Assembly: GCA_003249625.1 (NCBI GenBank)
Contig: QKII01000235.1
Coordinates: forward strand, 1 to 8,622
Origin: Propionivibrio sp.
GTDB taxonomy: Bacteria > Pseudomonadota > Gammaproteobacteria > Burkholderiales > Rhodocyclaceae
Reading direction: 5' to 3'
Length of the DNA: 8,622 bases
Of the stretch, positions 1 through 6,529 are shown piece by piece; position 1 is the first letter of the stretch, and the number at the start of each line of letters is the position of its first letter. Made by a program: the position numbers and the translations under genes. The notes under the pieces are model-generated. The model was given only the letters and a program-made list of their open reading frames with translations, did no database searches and was not told the origin of the DNA.

Positions 1-134
1 AGCAGAATGCGTCCGCGTCGGAGGAACTCGCTGCGACGGCTGAGGAAATGGGAAATCAGGCGAGTAATCTTCAGGAACTCATGAGTTTCTTCCGGCTTTC
101 CGATCATTCGGTGAGCCGAGAGCGCGCGGGCTGA
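1..134 (+). CDS. Methyl-accepting chemotaxis protein, C-terminal end (partial)
   Basis: Only the last 43 codons are present, read from base 3 to the TGA at 132-134; the 5' part lies outside the window. The peptide begins QNASASEELAATAEEMGNQA and goes on to a LQELMSFFRL stretch. This is the usual end of the cytoplasmic coiled-coil signalling domain of chemoreceptors, where the return helix closes with AATAEEM...QA..L...M.FF.L. Such proteins control CheA kinase activity in polar arrays. The tail ends SVSRERAG and shows no CheR/CheB-tethering pentapeptide of the NWETF type. The ligand domain is not visible, so the stimulus cannot be named. An intrinsic terminator follows 33 bases downstream, so the gene is probably not cotranscribed with the next one. 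Confidence 0.85.
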   Translation, partial: QNASASEELAATAEEMGNQASNLQELMSFFRLSDHSVSRERAG

Positions 135-167
135 AGGCGTTGATACGAGGCTTGCAATCGATTTGCC

Positions 168-194
168 AGGCTGTCAGCGTCTGGTAGCCTTTTT
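168..194 (+). terminator. Intrinsic terminator after the chemoreceptor gene
   Basis: AGGCTGTCAG (168-177), loop CGT (178-180) and CTGGTAGCCT (181-190) form a 10-bp stem with two G-U wobbles, followed by TTTT (191-194). The stem is preceded by ordinary intergenic sequence and starts 33 bases after the stop of the chemoreceptor gene. It should separate that transcription unit from the downstream regulator gene. Confidence 0.75.
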
Positions 195-228
195 AAGGTC
201 CATCAGGGGAAGCAGGCGGCTATCAATG

Positions 229-248
229 AAATACAGGTTTCTGTATTT
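229..248. repeat. Perfect inverted repeat upstream of the regulator promoter
   Basis: AAATACAG (229-236) and CTGTATTT (241-248) are perfect 8-bp inverted arms around GTTT. The dyad touches the candidate -35 element of the tetR-family gene (247-252). There is no T-run after it, so it is unlikely to be a terminator. It could be a binding site for a regulator other than the local TetR protein, because its sequence differs from the two AGAC/GTCT boxes. The function is unknown. Confidence 0.6.
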
Positions 249-275
249 GAATTAATAAGACGGTTGGTCTATTAT
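247..275 (+). promoter_or_regulatory. Candidate sigma70 promoter of the tetR-family gene
   Basis: The -35 is TTGAAT (247-252, four of six consensus bases) and the -10 is TATTAT (270-275, five of six), with a 17-bp spacer. The operator-like dyad 257-271 fills most of the spacer and overlaps the -10, a classic position for steric repression. The predicted transcription start near 282 leaves only a few bases before the ATG at 286, consistent with the absence of a Shine-Dalgarno sequence there. Confidence 0.55.
257..271. promoter_or_regulatory. Operator-like box 1 (probable TetR-family site)
   Basis: AAGACGGTTGGTCTA contains the inverted arms AGAC and GTCT around five central bases. It matches box 2 (947-961), in front of the reductase gene, at 12 of 15 positions. 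The TetR-family repressor NemR of E. coli is known to use a related TAGACC...GGTCTA box. Two copies, one before each gene of a regulator-target pair, support autoregulation plus target control. Confidence 0.65.
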
Positions 276-285
276 TCGCGCCGCC

Positions 286-930
286 ATGACTTTGACTGTT
301 GATTCTCGTTCGGTTCGTCGCCGGGGACGGCCGTGTAAACACGCCGCAGACCTTGGGGAAACACGCGAATTGCTGTTGCGCACCGGCGTCGAGTTGCTCA
401 CCGAGCAGGGTTTTTCGGTGACAGGGATCGACCAGATCCTGCGCCGGGTTTGCGTGCCGAAAGGGTCGTTCTACAACTACTTCAAGAGCAAGGAGGCGTT
501 TGGTGCCGAGTTGATCGAACGCTACCGGGTCTATTTCCTGCGCAAGCTGGAAAGGCATCTGGGGGATACGGCGCTGACGCCGCTTGCGAGGCTCCGCGCG
601 TTCATCGACGACGCGAAGTGTGGCATGCAGAGGTTCGATTTTTCGCGCGGTTGCCTGGCAGGGAATCTCGGGCAGGAAATGGGAACGCTGCCGGAGCCCT
701 ATCGGGCGCAGCTCAACGCGGTTTTTGCCGACTGGCAGGACTGTCTGGCGCGGAATTTCGAGGTGGCGAAGACGGCCGGCGAGATTGCTGCGGATGCTGA
801 TTGCCAGCAGCTGGCCGCATTTTTCTGGATCGGGTGGGAAGGCGCGGTGATGCGTGCCAAGCTGGAGAAAAGCGTGGCTCCGCTGAAGATCTTCGCAGAC
901 GGTTTTTTCGCAAGCGTCGTCAGACGCTGA
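286..930 (+). CDS. acuR: TetR/AcrR-family transcriptional repressor, AcuR/NemR-like
   Basis: A 214-residue protein of usual TetR length. A basic stretch (RRRGRP, residues 11-16) precedes the helix-turn-helix domain at about 23-70, whose recognition part is the family-typical VPKGSFYNYFKSKEAF (57-72). The rest is the all-helical ligand-binding and dimerisation domain, with an RGCLAGNLGQEM segment (121-132) like that of AcuR and NemR relatives. AcuR in Rhodobacter represses acuI and responds to acrylate; NemR senses electrophiles through cysteine. Cys123 in the RGCL motif is therefore a candidate sensor residue, by inference. The gene next door encodes an AcuI-type reductase, and both genes have matching operator boxes. 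The ATG at 286 has no Shine-Dalgarno sequence and lies just downstream of the predicted transcription start. The family is certain; the AcuR identity rests on the neighbour and the operators, and another electrophile or quinone could be the inducer. Confidence 0.8.
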   Translation: MTLTVDSRSVRRRGRPCKHAADLGETRELLLRTGVELLTEQGFSVTGIDQILRRVCVPKGSFYNYFKSKEAFGAELIERYRVYFLRKLERHLGDTALTPLARLRAFIDDAKCGMQRFDFSRGCLAGNLGQEMGTLPEPYRAQLNAVFADWQDCLARNFEVAKTAGEIAADADCQQLAAFFWIGWEGAVMRAKLEKSVAPLKIFADGFFASVVRR

Positions 931-936
931 TTTTTT
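913..936 (+). terminator. Weak terminator or attenuator at the end of the tetR-family gene
   Basis: AGCGTC (913-918), loop GTCA and GACGCT (923-928) make a 6-bp hairpin covering the last codons of the regulator gene. GA and then T6 (931-936) follow. The stem is short, so termination would be partial at best. It could keep regulator transcription from running fully into the reductase gene, which has its own operator and a possible promoter immediately downstream. Confidence 0.4.
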
Positions 937-963
937 GCAGTTTTTTTAGACGATCGGTCTAAT
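935..963 (+). promoter_or_regulatory. Candidate promoter of the acuI-type gene
   Basis: TTGCAG (935-940, three of six) is 17 bp from TCTAAT (958-963, five of six). Operator box 2 (947-961) lies between them and overlaps the -10, repeating the geometry seen before the regulator gene. The predicted start near 970 would fall on the ribosome-binding site (AGGAGA, 968-973), which weakens the call. Readthrough from the upstream promoter is an alternative source of the mRNA. Confidence 0.35.
947..961. promoter_or_regulatory. Operator-like box 2 (probable TetR-family site)
   Basis: TAGACGATCGGTCTA has perfect 5-bp arms TAGAC and GTCTA around GATCG. It shares 12 of 15 bases with box 1 (257-271). It sits in the 48-bp gap between regulator and reductase genes, 17 bases before the GTG start. 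It is more symmetric than box 1, so it may bind the repressor more tightly. Confidence 0.7.
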
Positions 964-978
964 TCTCAGGAGAAGCAA

Positions 979-1962
979 GTGTTCAAGGGAATCGTTATTG
1001 AAAAGGATGAGGCGGGCTACCGCGCCGCGGTGAAGGATATCGATGAGGCGCAACTGCCGGAAGGCGACGTTACCGTCGCGGTGGACTATTCGACCTTGAA
1101 CTACAAGGACGGGTTGGCCATTACCGGAAAAGGTCCGGTCGTGCGTAAGTTCCCGATGGTGCCGGGGATCGACCTCGTGGGCACGGTGGAGGCCAGCGAC
1201 AGTGCCGAGTGGAAGGTTGGCGACAAGGTTGTGCTGAACGGCTGGGGCGTGGGAGAAACTCACTGGGGCGGACTGGCGCAGAAGGCGCGGCTCAAGGGCG
1301 AATGGCTGGTACCGCTGCCGGCCGCCTTGTCGCCGCGCCAGGCAATGGCGATCGGCACGGCGGGTTACACCGCCATGCTCTGCGTCATGGCGCTTGAACG
1401 GCATGGTGTTACGCCGGCCAAGGGCGAAGTCGTCGTGACTGGTGCAGCGGGCGGGGTCGGTAGCGTCGCAGTCGCACTGCTGGCGAAGCTGGGCTACACG
1501 GTGGTTGCAGTCAGCGGCCGGTCGGAAGAAGCGGACTATTTGAAAGGGCTTGGCGCTGCCGAGGTGATGGACCGCGCCGCGTTTGCCGCGCCGGGCAAGC
1601 CGTTGGCGCGCGAGCGCTGGGCCGGGGCCGTCGACGTCGTCGGAAGCCACGTGCTGGCCAATCTCTGCGCTTCGATGAAGTACGGCGGCGTGGTTGCCGC
1701 ATGCGGTCTGGCAGGCGGAATGGACTTGCCGACTACCGTGATGCCGTTCATCCTGCGCGGCGTTACGCTGGCCGGGGTGGATAGCGTCATGGCGCCGCGC
1801 GAAATCCGGATCGAAGCCTGGCGGCGGCTGGCGACTGATCTCGACCTTTCCCGGCTGGCAGTGATGACGAAGGAAGCCGGTCTGGCCGAGGCGATGCCGC
1901 TGGCCGTCAAGCTGCTTGAAGGGCAGGTGCGCGGGCGGTTGCTGGTGGATGTGAACGCCTGA
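979..1962 (+). CDS. acuI: Acryloyl-CoA reductase (NADPH), AcuI/YhdH family
   Basis: A 327-residue zinc-independent medium-chain oxidoreductase, the normal length for AcuI/YhdH. Visible family marks are LNYKDGLA (40-47), [13 protein letters not shown] (58-70), [12 protein letters not shown] (87-98), the Rossmann nucleotide loop GAAGGVGS (155-162) and SGR (179-181), which in this family binds the 2'-phosphate of NADPH. AcuI reduces acryloyl-CoA to propanoyl-CoA in the cytosol, clearing the toxic electrophile formed from acrylate, DMSP or 3-hydroxypropionate. The start is GTG at 979 with AGGAGA five bases upstream. The gene follows the AcuR-like repressor gene by 48 bp and carries that regulator's putative operator in its leader. 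No DMSP lyase or CoA ligase gene is present, so the physiological source of acryloyl-CoA is open. The family is clear; the substrate is taken from homology and the regulator pairing. Confidence 0.87.
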   Translation: MFKGIVIEKDEAGYRAAVKDIDEAQLPEGDVTVAVDYSTLNYKDGLAITGKGPVVRKFPMVPGIDLVGTVEASDSAEWKVGDKVVLNGWGVGETHWGGLAQKARLKGEWLVPLPAALSPRQAMAIGTAGYTAMLCVMALERHGVTPAKGEVVVTGAAGGVGSVAVALLAKLGYTVVAVSGRSEEADYLKGLGAAEVMDRAAFAAPGKPLARERWAGAVDVVGSHVLANLCASMKYGGVVAACGLAGGMDLPTTVMPFILRGVTLAGVDSVMAPREIRIEAWRRLATDLDLSRLAVMTKEAGLAEAMPLAVKLLEGQVRGRLLVDVNA

Positions 1963-1975
1963 TCGGTCGGAAGGA

Positions 1976-2467
1976 TCACAAATCGGCGAGGGGAATTCCC
2001 TCGCCTTTTGTTTCAAGTGTTTCCATCTGGTCGAGAAGTAGCTGAAGGTCGCCGTGCAGTTCGGCCAAGGTGTCCGCCGGTAGTTTCTGCAGGGCATCCG
2101 GCAGCAGACCACGCAGCGGGCCGGGGGCCTGCGCCAGGCGCGACTGGCCGGTGTCGGTGACGTAGAGCCCGGCGACACGGTTGTCGCGCGTGTTCCGCTC
2201 CTTGCGGACGAGATCGAGTTCGATCAGCCGGGCGAGCAGGTTGCTCGCGGTCGATTGATGTATCGACATCGCGCCGGCCAGCCGGGTCAGGCTGATGCCC
2301 GGTTGCTCGGCGACGATGGAGAGCGCCCAGAGCAGCGAGCCGCGCAGTCCGACACGGTTTTCGACGATCTGGAAGTGCCTGCGGACGGACCTGAAGATGA
2401 TCCGGAACTGCCGTAGCACTTCCATGTCGAGTGTGACAGCCTGGGCTGCCGGAGGGTTTGCGCTCAT
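1976..2467 (-). CDS. MarR-family winged-helix transcriptional regulator
   Basis: A 163-residue protein of usual MarR length. The winged helix-turn-helix spans about residues 38-105. GISLTRLAGAMSIHQSTASN (57-76) gives the helix-turn-helix with its recognition helix, and RKERNTRDNRVAGLYVTDTG (88-107) the wing, with the DxR motif that is nearly universal in the family. Flanking helices (14-35 and 120-155) would form the dimer interface. It is the last gene of the otsA-otsB-mscS-marR operon. Its ATG shares one base with the TAA of the channel gene (TAATG), and no Shine-Dalgarno sequence is visible upstream, so translation probably depends on reinitiation after the channel gene. The ligand is unknown. 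Its target could be the palindrome in the otsA promoter at 6749-6760, an inference from operon membership only. Its 3' end contains the hairpin that terminates the convergent acuI transcript. Confidence 0.85.
   Translation of the reverse strand: MSANPPAAQAVTLDMEVLRQFRIIFRSVRRHFQIVENRVGLRGSLLWALSIVAEQPGISLTRLAGAMSIHQSTASNLLARLIELDLVRKERNTRDNRVAGLYVTDTGQSRLAQAPGPLRGLLPDALQKLPADTLAELHGDLQLLLDQMETLETKGEGIPLADL
1985..2013 (+). terminator. Intrinsic terminator of acuI, inside the 3' end of the convergent marR gene
   Basis: GGCGAGGG (1985-1992), a five-base loop and CCCTCGCC (1998-2005) form a perfect, GC-rich 8-bp stem followed by TTTTGTTT (2006-2013). It begins 22 bases after the acuI stop. The same bases encode the last residues of the MarR-family protein on the other strand. 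Read leftward, the hairpin is followed only by GATTTGTG, so it may work weakly in that direction too. Confidence 0.8.
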
Positions 2468-3525
2468 TATTGGGCTTTGGCGATGTGCAGCGTCTGTGTC
2501 GGGAAGGCGAATTCGATGCCTTCTGCTTCGAGTCGCTCGATCAAAGCCAGGTTGATGGCCTGCTGGGTGTCCATGTACTGGTTGTAGTCAGGCGTGAGCA
2601 TGTAATAGACGATCTCGAAGTCGAGGCTGCTGGCGCCGATGGCCTTGAAATGGGCGCGGTCGAGGCGGGTGTTCGGCTGCGAGCGAACGCTGTCGGCGAT
2701 GATTTCGTTGGCCTTGCGCAGCTTTTCCGATGAGGTTCCGAAGACCAGGCCGATCTGGAAGACGATGCGGCGCTCCTCCATGCGTTTCATGTTGCGGATA
2801 CGACTTTTCAGCAGGTCGGCATTGGACAGAATCAACTCTTCGCCGGTCAGGCTCTGGATGCGGGTTGTCTTCAGGCCGACGTGTTTCACGGTACCCATTG
2901 CCGTGTCGATGATGATGAAGTCGCCCGCGACGAAGGGTTTGTCGAGGGCAATCGAGAGCGAGGCGAACAGGTCGCCGAGGATGTTCTGTACCGCCAGTGC
3001 GACGGCGATACCGCCGATTCCCAAGCTGGCTACCAGCGTTGTGATATTGACCCCGAGGTTGTCGAGGATCATCAAGACCAGCACGATCCACAGCGCCATT
3101 TCGCCGAGGAAGGCGATTACCCCGTAGTTCATCGCCGCCGCGCCGTTTTCCGATTCCTGTGAGCGGCGTATCTGCATCGTGCGCCAGCCACGGATGGCAC
3201 GGTGTCCCCAGAAGCCGACTTGGGTCAGAAGAATCAGGGTGAATCCGTGGGAGATGATCTGCTCGAGTTTCGCAGGAAGCGACAGGTTGTTCAGGCCGAT
3301 CAGCAGGGAGATGCCGAGCAGCATCAGGTTGTGCGTGGCGCTGACGACGTCGGCGAGCAGGTCGTCCCACTGCGTGCTGCTGCGCTGAGCCCACTGGGTC
3401 AGCTTGCGGGTCAGAACTGCCCTGACCACATACAGAACTATAAACGCGACAATGGCTAGCGCCGCTGCCGTCAGCAACTGTTCCACACTGTTCTGTTCGA
3501 CGAAGCGCTGCAGGTATTTCATCAT
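2467..3525 (-). CDS. MscS-family mechanosensitive ion channel
   Basis: A 352-residue inner-membrane channel of the small-conductance family. Hydrophobic segments lie at about 16-38, 59-79, 88-108, 131-153 and 158-182. The last is the pore helix, with the glycine/alanine-rich run SLGIGGIAVALAVQNILGD (167-185) and FASLSIALDKPF. The beta domain follows (GDFIIIDTAMGTVKHVGLKTTRI, the LSNADLLKSRIRNMKR stretch, to about 248), then the alpha/beta vestibule domain ending in the typical FPTQTLHI (341-348). E. coli MscS has three helices and 286 residues, so this is a longer, five-helix relative. Such channels open under membrane tension and release solutes during hypo-osmotic shock. The first ATG (3523-3525) overlaps the otsB stop by four bases (ATGA) and has AAGGA at a good distance; a second ATG follows directly. 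Placement with otsAB ties the channel to trehalose-based osmoadaptation. Confidence 0.9.
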   Translation of the reverse strand: MMKYLQRFVEQNSVEQLLTAAALAIVAFIVLYVVRAVLTRKLTQWAQRSSTQWDDLLADVVSATHNLMLLGISLLIGLNNLSLPAKLEQIISHGFTLILLTQVGFWGHRAIRGWRTMQIRRSQESENGAAAMNYGVIAFLGEMALWIVLVLMILDNLGVNITTLVASLGIGGIAVALAVQNILGDLFASLSIALDKPFVAGDFIIIDTAMGTVKHVGLKTTRIQSLTGEELILSNADLLKSRIRNMKRMEERRIVFQIGLVFGTSSEKLRKANEIIADSVRSQPNTRLDRAHFKAIGASSLDFEIVYYMLTPDYNQYMDTQQAINLALIERLEAEGIEFAFPTQTLHIAKAQ

Positions 3526-4292
3526 GCGGATTCCTTTTGTTGGGTGCGAATCATGCTATCGATTCGCTGGATCAGTGTTGCCATTTCGTTTTGCGAATTC
3601 AGACAATAAGCTGCGGCCGACGGGGCGTCGTGGCCAACGCGGATGGTCAGCCAGTCGGGCAGTGCGCGGCGGAAAACGTTCTCGTCTGTTTCGTCGTCGC
3701 CGATGAACAGTGCGTTGCCGGCGCCTTCATGGCGTTGAAGGGAAAGCAGAGCGTCGAACTTGTCGGCGGAGTTGGCCGGCAGCAGATTCACCACGCATTT
3801 GCCGCCAATCACCCGCGGCTTGGGTGACAGCGTCTGCACCAACGCGTCGATGGCCTGCTTCGCTGCCTCGCGGTCGGGGGCGGTGCGGTAGTGCAGGGAC
3901 AGCGAGTGCACCTTGTCCTCGAGGAAGATGCCCGGCGGCAGGCGATCGCGGGCACCGTCGATCTGGTAGGTCCACGCTTCGGCGTCGGCTCGCGACTCGT
4001 TTGCTCCGGCGGCTCCGGGCAGCCCCTCGGCGCCGTGGTTGCCGACGATGTACTTGGGCGTGAAGTCGAGCCGTTCGCGGATGTCGGCTACCGAACGGCC
4101 GGTGATGACGGCAACGCTGGCGATCTCGCACAAGCGCCGCATGGCCAGGCAGATCGTCATCGGCGTGCGCGCGGCGTCGGGCAAGGGCACGATGGGGGCG
4201 AGCGTACCGTCGAAATCGAAGGCCAGCAGGGTGTTTCGGCGGATGAAGCGGCTCATCGCCGCCTCGCCTTGCGGGGAAAAGATGTAGCGCAT
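3522..4292 (-). CDS. otsB: Trehalose-6-phosphate phosphatase
   Basis: A 256-residue HAD-superfamily phosphatase that removes phosphate from trehalose 6-phosphate to give free trehalose in the cytoplasm. HAD motif I is DFDGTLAP (26-33, nucleophile Asp26 and acid/base Asp28). ITGR (63-66) fits motif II, and NHGAE (85-89) is typical of trehalose phosphatases. GGKCVVNLLP (163-172) and the DKFDAL segment supply the lysine region. GDDETDENVF (208-217) is motif IV, with magnesium-binding aspartates. The gene follows otsA with a one-base stop/start overlap (TGATG). A second in-frame ATG at 4256 (Met13) has GAGG five bases upstream and would start the protein closer to motif I. The longer form also has GGAG eight bases upstream, so the true start is undecided. 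Motifs and the neighbouring synthase gene make the assignment strong. Confidence 0.93.
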   Translation of the reverse strand: MRYIFSPQGEAAMSRFIRRNTLLAFDFDGTLAPIVPLPDAARTPMTICLAMRRLCEIASVAVITGRSVADIRERLDFTPKYIVGNHGAEGLPGAAGANESRADAEAWTYQIDGARDRLPPGIFLEDKVHSLSLHYRTAPDREAAKQAIDALVQTLSPKPRVIGGKCVVNLLPANSADKFDALLSLQRHEGAGNALFIGDDETDENVFRRALPDWLTIRVGHDAPSAAAYCLNSQNEMATLIQRIDSMIRTQQKESA

Positions 4293-6529
4293 CAGTGATT
4301 CTCCGTGTGGGTCAGCAGGCGGGCTTCGATCCGTTCACGCCGGCGGATGCGCGCGGCGTCGAGCAGCATGAAGCCGGCCCAGCGATATACGTTGTACTCG
4401 CGCACCGTGGCGCGCAGGGTGCGCATGCGGTCGCGCTGCTCGGCTTCGGGCATGGTCAGCGCGCGGTAGAGCGCATCGGCGGTTTCCTCTACATGGTAAG
4501 GGTTGACGATCAGAGCCTCCGGGAGTTCGCCGGCGGCACCGGCGAACTGGCTGAGAATCAGCACGCCTTGCTCGTCGTTGCGGCTGGCAATGAACTCCTT
4601 GCTGACGAGGTTCATCCCGTCATGCAGGCTGGTGACGACGCAGACGTCGGCACCGCGGTAGTAGCGGTGAACGGTCTCGCTATCCTGGTGCTGCGCCAGC
4701 AGGATGAAGGGCCAGTAGTCCGGACTGCCGAAGCGCTCGTTGATCTCGGTTTTACGCCGTGCCAGCCGCTCCTGGAAGTAACGGTATTCATCGAGTTCGC
4801 TGCGTGACGGTGCCGCGACCTGGATCAGCGTGAATTTTCCGATCAGTTCCGGATGTTTTTCCAGCAAGCGCTCTACCGCGTTGGCACGTTCGAGGATGCC
4901 CTTGGTGTAGTCGAAGCGGTCGACGCCAATGGCGATCATGCGGTCTGCGGGGAGATCGAATCGTGCGCGTAATTCTTCCCGGCACGCCTCGATTGAGGGC
5001 CAAGCCGCTTCTTCTGCCGGCTCTGGCCAATTGATCGAGATCGGATAATTCTTGATCAGTGTTTCCTGACCGTCGAGCGTGATGATCGAGTGCTCGTGCT
5101 CGATGCGCGTTTCCAGGAAGCGGTCGACGGTCTCGATGAAGTTCTTGCAGTGAAAGCGTGTGTGGAAGCCAAGGATGCTGCTGCCGAGCATTCCGCGCAG
5201 GATCTCCTTTCGCCAGGGGCAAATGCCGAATGATTCCGGGTTTGGCCAGGGGATGTGCCAGAAGGTGATGATCGTCGCATGCGGCAGGCGTTCGCGGATC
5301 ATTTGCGGCAGCAAGGCAAAGTGGTAGTCCTGAACGAGGATCACCGGATCGTCGGTACGGGCGGAGGCGACCACCTTGTCGGCGAAACGCTGGTTGACGG
5401 TCTTGTAGTACTCCCAATCCGAAACGCGGAATACCGGACGTACGTGCGCGATGTGGCAGAGCGGCCAGAGTCCTTCGTTGGCGAAGCCGAAGTAGTAGCC
5501 TTGCTCCTCCTCGCGGGTCAGCCAGACACGCTTGAGCGAGTAGGCCGGGCGGTCGGGGGGGACGCGGACGACGTCGTGTTCATCGACGGATTCCTTGTCG
5601 CCCGAACCGCTGCCGTGTGCGATCCAGGTGCCCGAACAGGCGCGCATGACCGGTTCGACGGCGGTGACCAGTCCGCTGGCCGGACGTTTGACGATGATGC
5701 CGTCGGGTGTCTTTTCGTGGATATAGGGTTCCCGGTTGGAGACGACCAGCACCTCGTCGCCGCGCAGGTCAGCGTGCAGCAGGTCGCGGAGTTTGTCGGG
5801 TGTCCACGTATGCGGAGGGGTTTCCCGCGATCGATGCTCTTCTTCCATTTCCCGCAGCAGGGTCCGGAGTTCGTGGGCCAGCGGTTGTAGTTCCGACGTG
5901 GGATTCTCGAACGCTTTGAGCGGGTTGCTGCCGCGCAGTAGTTCACGTACGCCAGTGACCCAGCCACGCAGACTGAGATGGGCGGTGATCACGGTGATCA
6001 GCGCGATCACCGAGCCGAGGACGACAAAGAACAGGATCAGGTAGCGGCGGGTAGCTTCGCCGCGTTTTTCGGCGAAGCTGAGGTCATGCACAAGAACGAG
6101 TTCGCCAAGGTTCAAAGGTGGGCGCCGCAGTGGTTCGACAGCGATATGCACTGAGCCGCGGGGGAGCTTTAGTGTCGGCGAACTTTGCATAATGACCTGG
6201 TCGGCGATGGGGCAGGTGATTCCATCCGGGAAGCCGCTGGTTTTTTCGCGCAGGTTGCCCTCGTGATCGCACAAGCCAATGCCGAGCATGCGTTCATTGG
6301 CGATCAGACGGTTGAACAGGGCTTCGATACGGACGTGGTCGAAACTGATGATGCTGTCGATGACGTTCTCGTTGATCGTGTTGGCGACCAGTTCCGCCCT
6401 GCTGTTCAGGTCGTGGACCGTCCAGCGCAATGAGAACCGGTCGACCAGCGGCACAGTCAAGTAGGCCGTGAGGGCGATGACAAGAAACAGTGGCGCGATG
6501 AAACGGAACTGCAGGCGAAAGGTGTTCAT
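4292..6529 (-). CDS. otsA: Membrane-anchored trehalose-6-phosphate synthase with N-terminal sensor-like and HAMP-like regions
   Basis: A 745-residue protein; stand-alone OtsA enzymes have about 460-490. The GT20 domain covers about 257-735 and keeps the expected catalytic sites: SNREP (264-268), [12 protein letters not shown] (348-359), [10 protein letters not shown] (400-409, Asp401), [10 protein letters not shown] (423-432, His425), [14 protein letters not shown] (535-548, Arg538 and Lys543) and [12 protein letters not shown] (635-646, Asp637 and Glu645). It should transfer glucose from UDP- or another NDP-glucose to glucose 6-phosphate. The first 255 residues are extra: a membrane helix at about 10-28, an extracytoplasmic segment of about 130 residues with an IGLCDHEGN strand-turn like Cache/CHASE-type sensors, a second helix at about 163-184, and a HAMP-like linker (185-232) ending [22 protein letters not shown] lies eight bases before the ATG. 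It heads a four-gene overlapping operon. Synthase activity is well supported; regulation by an external signal is inferred from architecture. A related sugar-phosphate acceptor, as in glucosylglycerol-phosphate synthases, is less likely because otsB is adjacent. Confidence 0.9.
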   Translation of the reverse strand: MNTFRLQFRFIAPLFLVIALTAYLTVPLVDRFSLRWTVHDLNSRAELVANTINENVIDSIISFDHVRIEALFNRLIANERMLGIGLCDHEGNLREKTSGFPDGITCPIADQVIMQSSPTLKLPRGSVHIAVEPLRRPPLNLGELVLVHDLSFAEKRGEATRRYLILFFVVLGSVIALITVITAHLSLRGWVTGVRELLRGSNPLKAFENPTSELQPLAHELRTLLREMEEEHRSRETPPHTWTPDKLRDLLHADLRGDEVLVVSNREPYIHEKTPDGIIVKRPASGLVTAVEPVMRACSGTWIAHGSGSGDKESVDEHDVVRVPPDRPAYSLKRVWLTREEEQGYYFGFANEGLWPLCHIAHVRPVFRVSDWEYYKTVNQRFADKVVASARTDDPVILVQDYHFALLPQMIRERLPHATIITFWHIPWPNPESFGICPWRKEILRGMLGSSILGFHTRFHCKNFIETVDRFLETRIEHEHSIITLDGQETLIKNYPISINWPEPAEEAAWPSIEACREELRARFDLPADRMIAIGVDRFDYTKGILERANAVERLLEKHPELIGKFTLIQVAAPSRSELDEYRYFQERLARRKTEINERFGSPDYWPFILLAQHQDSETVHRYYRGADVCVVTSLHDGMNLVSKEFIASRNDEQGVLILSQFAGAAGELPEALIVNPYHVEETADALYRALTMPEAEQRDRMRTLRATVREYNVYRWAGFMLLDAARIRRRERIEARLLTHTENH

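Noticed and set aside
223..558. A 111-codon leftward frame over the acuR promoter and 5' half
   Set aside because: It overlaps the regulator's DNA-binding domain and promoter elements and shows no domain; it is a shadow frame.
1960..1978. Inverted repeat TGATC...GATCA, including an 8-base GATCGGTC match to operator box 2
   Set aside because: The symmetry follows partly from two facing TGA stop codons, and only half of the operator is present (no left AGAC arm), so it is probably chance.
946..2178. A 410-codon leftward open frame across acuI and the end of marR
   Set aside because: The composition is arginine-, proline- and histidine-rich with no family motif, as expected from reading real codons in the wrong frame; both overlapped genes are well supported.
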